11,618 nt of DNA, taken from the NCBI GenBank assembly GCA_002431305.1, contig DJEG01000095.1:1-11618 (forward strand), read 5' to 3'. Shown here piece after piece: positions 7,057 through 11,618 of this stretch (positions are counted from its first letter, which is position 1; every line of letters starts with the position of its first letter). Origin of the DNA: Ruminococcaceae bacterium UBA5904 (GTDB lineage Bacteria > Bacillota > Clostridia > Oscillospirales > Acutalibacteraceae). Below the pieces are notes generated by a model. The model was not told the DNA's origin, did not search any database, and was given only the letters and a program-made list of their open reading frames with translations. A program made the translations under genes and the position numbers.

Positions 7057-7635
7057 ATGCGCTGTAACGTACTTCTTGTATCCTCAAGCGAAAAAGGCGC
7101 GGCGGCAATATCATCGCTCATTTCCGACGATAAGTATTATCCAGTTGTGACTGCCGATTCAGTCTCGCATGCCCAAATGCTGTGCGAGGCGGGCAGTTAC
7201 GACCTTATAATAGTAAACGCTCCGCTGTCCGATGACTTCGGCGCGGAATTCGCGGTAAAAAAATCATTGGAACAGACATGTTCGGTCATTATGGTTGCCA
7301 ATGAAAATATCATCCGCAAATTAAGCGCAAAGGTCAGCAAATACGGCATTCTCGTAACAAAAAAGCCTATTGATGTTTCCGCGTTCGGCGTCTGTCTCGA
7401 CCTTGCGTGCGCGATGATTTCGAGATATAAAAAACTCGAAGCGCAGAACGAGGAGCTTAAGGAGAAATTAAGCGAGGTAAAACTTGTCGAGAGAGCCAAA
7501 AACGTGCTTATGGAGTGTCTTAAAATGACAGAACCGCAGGCGCACAGGTATCTCGAAAAACAGGCTATGGATATGCGCGTAACGAAAAAGGAAGCCGCAG
7601 GTTCCGTAATCAGAACCTACACCGATTCCTATTGA
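7057..7635 (+). CDS. ANTAR-domain regulator with degenerate receiver
   Basis: 192 residues. A receiver-like domain (about 1-118) is followed by a coiled-coil linker (about 120-143) and an ANTAR RNA-binding domain (about 137-188). ANTAR landmarks are VERAKNVLMECLKMTEPQAH (144-163), then YLEKQAMDMR (165-174) and KKEAAGSVI (177-185). ANTAR proteins bind twin hexaloop hairpins in nascent RNA and prevent termination, often for nitrogen genes. The receiver lacks the acidic pocket: the usual VDD/E after strand 1 is VSSSE (8-12), and the phosphoacceptor position in DLIIVNAPL is N54. K102/K103-P104 remains. It is therefore probably not controlled by aspartate phosphorylation. It starts 18 bases after the purA stop, with AAAGGCGG upstream, and ends 14 bases before trpS. 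No ANTAR target hairpin pair was found in the window. Confidence 0.9.
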   Translation: MRCNVLLVSSSEKGAAAISSLISDDKYYPVVTADSVSHAQMLCEAGSYDLIIVNAPLSDDFGAEFAVKKSLEQTCSVIMVANENIIRKLSAKVSKYGILVTKKPIDVSAFGVCLDLACAMISRYKKLEAQNEELKEKLSEVKLVERAKNVLMECLKMTEPQAHRYLEKQAMDMRVTKKEAAGSVIRTYTDSY

Positions 7636-7649
7636 AAGGATAAATTTAT

Positions 7650-8681
7650 ATGGATAATCAAAATCAGTCTCCCGCCGTTGTTCCCGAAAACGAAAAAACG
7701 GTATTCAGTTTAATTCAGCCCACAGGCATGCCGACCCTCGGCAACTACCTCGGCGCACTTAAAAACTGGAACAAGATGTCGAAGGATTACAACTGCATAT
7801 TCGGCGCGGCGGATCTTCATTCGATAACAGTCAGAACGGCGCCCGCGGATTTGAGAAAACGCTCGACTGAAATTTTCGCGCTTCTTCTCGCACTCGGTCT
7901 CGATCCGGAGAAGAATATAATTTTCATGCAGTCTCACGTTCCCGATCACGCGCTTTTAGGCTGGATTCTCAACTGCTACACGCAGTTCGGCGAGGCCTCG
8001 AGAATGACGCAGTTCAAGGATAAATCGGCAAAGCACGCCGATAATATCAACGTCGGACTGTTCGCATACCCCACGCTCATGGCGGCGGATATTCTACTTT
8101 ATAATGCGGACTATGTTCCCATCGGAGAGGATCAGAAACAGCACATGGAGCTGACCCGCGATATCGCCGAGCGTTTCAACGGCATTTACGGCAATGTGTT
8201 CAAGATTCCCGAGCCGTTTATCGGCAAGGCGGGTGCACGCGTTATGTCGCTTCAGGAGCCGGAGAAAAAGATGAGCAAATCCGACACGAACACCAAGTCG
8301 TTTATATTGATGACCGATGCGCCCGACGTTATAGTTAAGAAGATAAAGAGCGCGGTCACCGATTCCGAGGCAAAGGTATACTATTCGCCCGGCAAGCCCG
8401 GAGTCAGCAACCTTATGGACATTTACTCGGCGTGTACCGGACTTACAATCGAGCAGATAACTCATGACTTCGACGGCAAGGGTTACGGCGATTTCAAGAG
8501 CGCGGTAGCCGAAGCTGTCGTAGAGGAAATCCGCCCCGTACAGGACGAGTTCAACAAAATCGTAACCGACAAGGCGTACATTCTCGAAACCGCGAAAATG
8601 GGAGCCGGAAAGGCGCAGAGAATCGCGGACAGAACGATGCGTAAGGTTATGAAGAAAGTCGGATTTTTACAGCTGAGCTGA
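7650..8681 (+). CDS. trpS: Tryptophan-tRNA ligase
   Basis: 343 residues from ATG 7650, preceded by GAAAGGA at 7634-7640. It charges tRNA-Trp with tryptophan using ATP in the cytoplasm. This is a class I synthetase: LIQPTGMPTLGNYLGALKNW (21-40) carries the HIGH-equivalent TLGN (29-32), and EKKMSKSDTN carries KMSKS (207-211). The TrpRS-specific stretch ADILLYNADYVPIGEDQKQH is at 146-165. Length is normal for bacterial TrpRS, with about 15 extra N-terminal residues before the first strand (VFSLIQPTG). It is third in the purA-ANTAR-trpS run. The 14-base gap leaves no room for a T-box or an attenuator directly in front of it, so it must depend on the upstream promoter. No clear terminator follows. 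Confidence 0.96.
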   Translation: MDNQNQSPAVVPENEKTVFSLIQPTGMPTLGNYLGALKNWNKMSKDYNCIFGAADLHSITVRTAPADLRKRSTEIFALLLALGLDPEKNIIFMQSHVPDHALLGWILNCYTQFGEASRMTQFKDKSAKHADNINVGLFAYPTLMAADILLYNADYVPIGEDQKQHMELTRDIAERFNGIYGNVFKIPEPFIGKAGARVMSLQEPEKKMSKSDTNTKSFILMTDAPDVIVKKIKSAVTDSEAKVYYSPGKPGVSNLMDIYSACTGLTIEQITHDFDGKGYGDFKSAVAEAVVEEIRPVQDEFNKIVTDKAYILETAKMGAGKAQRIADRTMRKVMKKVGFLQLS

Positions 8682-8714
8682 TTTTAATTTGAATTTACGA
8701 ATTCTTAACACATG

Positions 8715-8743
8715 TTAACATCACATTTTTAATATTATAAAAT
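8715..8743 (+). promoter_or_regulatory. Probable promoter with overlapping inverted repeat upstream of the condensation-like gene
   Basis: TTAACA (8715-8720), a 17-base spacer and TAAAAT (8738-8743) form a plausible sigma-A promoter. The inverted repeat TTAACA (8705-8710) / TGTTAA (8713-8718) overlaps the -35 element and could be an operator. The surrounding 90-base gap after trpS holds nothing else clear. Confidence 0.5.
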
Positions 8744-8771
8744 AATAATCCTCTGAAAGGTCGGTCGTATT

Positions 8772-10175
8772 ATGAAAAAAGACATACCGTACAAGCTTTA
8801 CGACATAATCCCGTCGCAGCAGACGATGTACTTCCTTTTAAAATACAGTATTCACAAGCAGGTCGTTCAGATTCCGCTGTGCGTAACCGTTAGGGAAAAG
8901 CTCGATATCGACGTTCTTAAAAAGGCGTTTATAGAGGAAATTAAGAGAAATGACGCGCTCAGAATCCGTTTTGTCAAATCCGACAAGCAGATAAAGCAGT
9001 ACTTCCTGAGCGAATACGTACCCGAGGATATCCCCGTCATGCATTTCGGAAGCATAGCGTTAAGAGACGAGTATTTTCAGAAGGACGCGGAGAAGCCCGT
9101 TAAGCTGTTTAAATCCGTTCCTTACAGATTTATAATATTCACTCTGCCCGACGGCAGTACGGGAATGTATATGAACGTAAGCCACCTGGTCACCGACGCT
9201 ATCGGAGGCGCGCTGTTCTTCTCCGATCTGCTCGGCGTTTACAAGGCTTTGAAAAACGGTACGGACATGCCCGAACCGCTTTCCTCATATGAAGAATATA
9301 TTCAGACCGAATTCGCTTATCTTGCAAATGAGAAAAAGCACGGACGTGACAAGGACTGGTATATTCACTACTGGAAAGACAACGGCAGACTTTTCTATGC
9401 CGGAATTCACGGACACGACCTTCTTGACAAGGCAAGGAAAAAGGATCCCGACATAACCGTTCCCGCGGCGTACGACCCGATTCACGACAAGGCGGACGTT
9501 ATAAAAATGGAAGTAAGCAAGGAGCTTACCGAGAAAATTTACGACTACTGCAGGGAGCATATGGTTCCGCCCGAGGTAATGTTCCTCTACGGCGAGAGAG
9601 CGCACGCTTCGAAGGTAAACTACCGCGCGCCGGACATTCTCAACATGCTGATGTGTTCGCGCAGGGCGACTCTTGCGTCAAAACGCGTCGGCGGATGCCT
9701 TGCCCAGCCGTTACAGCTTCGCACCTCGCATGAGGAGACGGAGACTTTCGCGCAGGCTGTCGACAAGTTAAGCGCGTGCAGAAACAATCTCGTCCGTCAC
9801 ATGAATTTCCCGTACCTTGAGGCGAGAGGACTTCAGCAGGAGATTCAGCATTTGAGCGCAATGCAGGGTCCGTCATGTCTTATGTTCTCATGGCTTCCCA
9901 TAGCGTACGCGGCTAAGGAGTCGGGAATCGACTTTGATTTCACCGCATACTGTATGGGCAGATACGTTATGCCCCTCTACGTTTTCGCGGTTCCGAATCC
10001 GAAAACGGGCGGAACGGATTTTTATTACATGAGAAGATCGAATTTTATAAAGACGGAGCATATCGACCTGCTTCACAAGAACATGATTTCCGCGCTCGAA
10101 AAGGGTATCGCAAATCCCGATATGACCGTAGGTCAGCTTCTTGATGAACTCGAAGACTTCCCCTGGCAAAAATAA
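8772..10175 (+). CDS. Free-standing condensation-domain-like acyltransferase
   Basis: 467 residues from ATG 8772, with GAAAGG at 8755-8760. The length fits a single condensation domain of the chloramphenicol-acetyltransferase superfamily. A C1-like motif IPSQQTMYFLLK (13-24) resembles SxAQxRMxxL. The catalytic C3 motif HHxxxDG appears as SHLVTDAIGG (137-146): the second His (H138) and D142 are kept, while the first His is Ser and the Gly is Ala. A C5-like motif RVGGCLAQPLQLR (305-317) resembles IGxFVNTLPLR. No carrier-protein, adenylation or other NRPS domain is attached or adjacent. It could be a stand-alone acyltransferase acting on a carrier-bound or CoA-bound acyl group, or an alcohol/sugar O-acyltransferase; the substrate cannot be read. 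No signal peptide or membrane segment is seen. It is monocistronic, with its own promoter and terminator-like hairpin. Confidence 0.82.
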   Translation: MKKDIPYKLYDIIPSQQTMYFLLKYSIHKQVVQIPLCVTVREKLDIDVLKKAFIEEIKRNDALRIRFVKSDKQIKQYFLSEYVPEDIPVMHFGSIALRDEYFQKDAEKPVKLFKSVPYRFIIFTLPDGSTGMYMNVSHLVTDAIGGALFFSDLLGVYKALKNGTDMPEPLSSYEEYIQTEFAYLANEKKHGRDKDWYIHYWKDNGRLFYAGIHGHDLLDKARKKDPDITVPAAYDPIHDKADVIKMEVSKELTEKIYDYCREHMVPPEVMFLYGERAHASKVNYRAPDILNMLMCSRRATLASKRVGGCLAQPLQLRTSHEETETFAQAVDKLSACRNNLVRHMNFPYLEARGLQQEIQHLSAMQGPSCLMFSWLPIAYAAKESGIDFDFTAYCMGRYVMPLYVFAVPNPKTGGTDFYYMRRSNFIKTEHIDLLHKNMISALEKGIANPDMTVGQLLDELEDFPWQK

Positions 10176-10180
10176 TATTT

Positions 10181-10216
10181 ACGGAACCGCTGACGATTCG
10201 GCGGTTCCGTTTGTTG
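10181..10216 (+). terminator. Hairpin terminator after the condensation-like gene
   Basis: A perfect 10-bp stem, ACGGAACCGC (10181-10190) with GCGGTTCCGT (10201-10210), has a 10-base loop and is followed by a short T-rich tail (TTGTTG). It lies six bases after the stop codon. The stem is strong, but the tail is weak for a classical intrinsic terminator. Confidence 0.72.
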
Positions 10217-10279
10217 TGATACTTTGTATCGGTTTATAAATTTTTTAAATTTGTGTCGTACATTTAACTTAGACCATAA

Positions 10280-11167
10280 ATGAAAAGAATGACTGTTATG
10301 TGGATTGTATTTGCATTCGCTTCCGCTCTGTTCGCCTCGCTTACGTCGATACTTGCGAAATGCGGAATCAAGAAAACGGATTCGACCGTCGCCGCGGCGA
10401 TACGAACGATAGTCGTATTGATAACGGCTGTGATAATGGCGGGCATATCCGGCTCGCTCGGCTCGATAGTCGATATCAGTACAAAAACATGGATTTTCCT
10501 CGTTCTGTCGGGACTCGCGACGGGCGCGTCATGGCTGTGCTATTTCCGCGCGCTCCAGTTAGGCGAAGTTAACAAGGTCGTACCGATTGACAAGTCGAGC
10601 GTAATTCTGACGCTGATTCTCGCATTTATATTCTTAGACGATAAAATAACTCTGTTAAAGGGCGTTTGCATTGTCTTAATCGGCGCGGGAACGTTTTTAA
10701 TGATTGAGAAAAAGAAAACGGATTCCGACGGCGAAAAGGACAAACGCTCGTCGTGGATAATTTACGCCGTGCTGTCGGCAGTGTTCGCCTCTCTTACGTC
10801 GATTCTCGGCAAGACAGGCATTGACGGAGTCGAGTCAAACCTCGGCACCGCAATACGTACGGCGGTCGTCCTCGTTATGGCGTGGGTCATGGTATTCGTC
10901 ACGAAAAAAGGCGGAGAAATAAAGAAAGCGCCGAAAAACGAGCTGTTGTTTATCTGCCTGTCGGGACTTGCGACCGGCGCGTCGTGGCTGTGCTATTATA
11001 AGGCTCTGCGCGACGGCTCGGCGGCGACGGTCGTTGCGATAGATAAATTAAGCATACTCGGCACGATAGCGTTTTCACGAATCGTGTTTAAGGAAAAACT
11101 GACCGTCAAGAGCGGTATCGGTCTCGCGCTTATCGTCGCGGGAACAATGCTTATGCTGGTAAAATAG
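10280..11167 (+). CDS. DMT-superfamily transporter with two EamA domains
   Basis: 295 residues, almost all hydrophobic, with about ten predicted membrane helices in two EamA halves (about 6-143 and 157-294) joined by a charged cytoplasmic linker (KKKTDSDGEKDKR). Such proteins export small metabolites such as amino acids or drugs; the substrate is unknown. The halves are unusually alike: ALFASLTSILAKCGI and AVFASLTSILGKTGI, LSGLATGASWLCYFRAL and LSGLATGASWLCYYKAL. The repeat is exactly 453 bases (151 codons) apart in DNA. The start is uncertain: there is no good ribosome binding site before ATG 10280, and ATGs at 10289 and 10298 are equally possible; the hydrophobic helix begins at M7 (MWIVFAF). 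A weak promoter may lie near 10214-10240 (TTGTGA, 15 bases, TATAAA). It stands alone between the hairpin at 10181 and the next gene. Confidence 0.92.
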   Translation: MKRMTVMWIVFAFASALFASLTSILAKCGIKKTDSTVAAAIRTIVVLITAVIMAGISGSLGSIVDISTKTWIFLVLSGLATGASWLCYFRALQLGEVNKVVPIDKSSVILTLILAFIFLDDKITLLKGVCIVLIGAGTFLMIEKKKTDSDGEKDKRSSWIIYAVLSAVFASLTSILGKTGIDGVESNLGTAIRTAVVLVMAWVMVFVTKKGGEIKKAPKNELLFICLSGLATGASWLCYYKALRDGSAATVVAIDKLSILGTIAFSRIVFKEKLTVKSGIGLALIVAGTMLMLVK

Positions 11168-11213
11168 TCCAACACGACAATAATTTATTTAAATTTATAA
11201 AGAAAATCGGTTG

Positions 11214-11258
11214 AAATGTTGCCGATAACAGATAAAATTGATTAAAATATTGCCGATA
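11214..11258. repeat. Paired 14-base direct repeat upstream of the zinc-ribbon gene
   Basis: AAATGTTGCCGATA (11214-11227) and AAATATTGCCGATA (11245-11258) differ at one base and are 31 bases apart, close to three helical turns. The first copy also forms an inverted repeat with ATCGG at 11206-11210. The second overlaps a perfect -10 hexamer TATAAT at 11257-11262, for which no good -35 is visible. The arrangement suits a regulator site. The rest of the 11168-11285 gap is AT-rich and otherwise featureless. Confidence 0.55.
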
Positions 11259-11262
11259 TAAT
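11257..11262 (+). promoter_or_regulatory. Candidate -10 element of the zinc-ribbon gene
   Basis: A perfect TATAAT lies 23 bases before the ATG at 11286. TTGATT at 11238-11243 is only 13 bases upstream, too close for a normal -35, so expression may need an activator bound at the neighbouring repeats. Confidence 0.4.
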
Positions 11263-11285
11263 TTTTATTTCAGGACTGATTATTT

Positions 11286-11477
11286 ATGATTATAAAAAAT
11301 GCAATACGTTGTAAAAAATGCTCGGACGTAATTGAATCCGTCTGGGTACATGATTTTAAATTCTGTTCATGCGGTGCCTGCGCTGTCGACGGCGGGCATT
11401 ATTATCTTCGCCGGTGCGGTAATCGGGAAGATTGGGAGGAATTAAGCATAACAGAACCGGACGAAAACGATATATAA
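11286..11477 (+). CDS. Small zinc-ribbon-like protein (DUF7695-like)
   Basis: 63 residues from ATG 11286, with AGGA at 11272-11275 upstream. Cysteines C9-x2-C12 (RCKKCSDVIES) and C27-x-C29 (KFCSCGACAVDGG) form a likely four-Cys metal site; C32 and C44 are extra. The pattern of a CxxC opening, HDF before the second Cys pair, CG-x-C/I-AVDGG, then a tyrosine and LRR (YYLRR, 39-43), and an acidic tail matches a small family I associate with DUF7695, found in many Firmicutes and phages with unknown role. The protein is cytoplasmic and probably folds around one zinc. It is monocistronic, with a paired repeat upstream and a perfect terminator after it. The family name is from memory; the metal-site reading is stronger. 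Confidence 0.82.
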   Translation: MIIKNAIRCKKCSDVIESVWVHDFKFCSCGACAVDGGHYYLRRCGNREDWEELSITEPDENDI

Positions 11478-11478
11478 C

Positions 11479-11527
11479 AAAAACCGTAATTCATGACGAA
11501 TTGAATTATGAATTACGGTTTTTTTAT
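11479..11527 (+). terminator. Long perfect hairpin terminator
   Basis: A 16-bp perfect inverted repeat pairs 11479-11494 with 11508-11523 (core AACCGTAATTCAT), with a 13-base loop. The plus-strand T run continues to 11525. Because the left arm begins with an A run, it also gives a T tract on the minus strand and can end transcription from both sides. Confidence 0.93.
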
Positions 11528-11574
11528 TTATAGAAGAAATTTATTATTCCAAAACGCAAACAAATCTGCACTTA

Positions 11575-11616
11575 TTACTTTTTCACAGAAGCATTAATCA
11601 ATGCTTCATGTATTCT
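11575..11616 (-). CDS. Possible C-terminal end of a minus-strand gene (cut by right edge)
   Basis: On the minus strand one frame enters from the right edge and ends at TAA (complement of 11575-11577), with 13 residues RIHEALINASVKK. The helical, Lys-ending tail and the bidirectional terminator about 50 bases beyond it fit the end of a convergent gene. Thirteen residues are too few to exclude chance. The stretch contains an 8-bp inverted repeat, GAAGCATT (11588-11595) / AATGCTTC (11600-11607). Confidence 0.35.
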   Translation of the reverse strand, partial: RIHEALINASVKK

Positions 11617-11618
11617 CG

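Noticed and set aside
7636..7649. Search for a T-box leader in front of trpS
   Set aside because: The gap to the preceding gene is 14 bases, too short for any T-box element.
11588..11607. Small hairpin GAAGCATT / AATGCTTC near the right edge
   Set aside because: It lies within the possible end of a minus-strand gene and has no T tract after it on either strand, so it is not called as a terminator.

Overview
The window looks like a chromosomal segment of a low-to-moderate GC Firmicute of the class Clostridia, probably a gut-type member of the Oscillospiraceae/Ruminococcaceae. The support is indirect. There are strong GGAGG-type ribosome binding sites, AT-rich intergenic DNA with sigma-A-like promoters, and frequent ATA and AGA codons. 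Gene families also fit: a MecA-type ClpC adaptor, an ANTAR regulator, a clostridial-type divergent adenylosuccinate synthase, a DUF4143 ATPase and a free-standing condensation-like acyltransferase. No phage, insertion sequence, CRISPR array, rRNA or tRNA was seen.

Layout, left to right. (1) 1-1562: the tail of an unknown gene is tightly coupled to a membrane-anchored calcineurin-like metallophosphoesterase, and the pair ends at a clear hairpin terminator. (2) 1564-1937: a decayed DUF1275/YoaK-type membrane protein gene keeps a near-perfect promoter and ribosome binding site, but its coding sequence is internally deleted and frameshifted. (3) 1945-3249 (minus): an ATPase of the AAA_14/DUF4143 family with a C-terminal PD-(D/E)XK-like motif; its upstream region carries an imperfect tandem repeat. 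(4) 3401-4900: a divergent promoter drives a two-gene unit, a SAM-dependent methyltransferase followed by a GrpB-family nucleotidyltransferase-like protein, closed by a strong terminator. (5) 4959-5549 (minus): a MecA-like adaptor, divergent from the next operon. (6) 5697-8681: purA, an ANTAR regulator with a degenerate receiver, and trpS, spaced 14-18 bases apart as one likely operon. (7) 8715-10210: a condensation-domain-like acyltransferase with its own promoter and a terminator-like hairpin. (8) 10280-11167: a DMT/EamA transporter with a strongly preserved internal duplication. (9) 11214-11523: a small cysteine-rich zinc-ribbon-like protein with a paired upstream repeat and a perfect terminator hairpin. 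(10) 11575-11616: a possible tail of a minus-strand gene running off the right edge.

Most of this is ordinary housekeeping and accessory content. Purine synthesis (purA) and tRNA charging (trpS) flank a putative RNA-binding antitermination regulator, and this is the most suggestive functional grouping. I see no convincing new multi-gene system. The best leads are the ANTAR protein lacking its phosphorylation pocket inside a purA-trpS operon, the stand-alone condensation-like enzyme with a changed HHxxxDG motif, the repeat-bearing control region of the DUF4143 ATPase, and the paired 14-base repeats in front of the zinc-ribbon gene.
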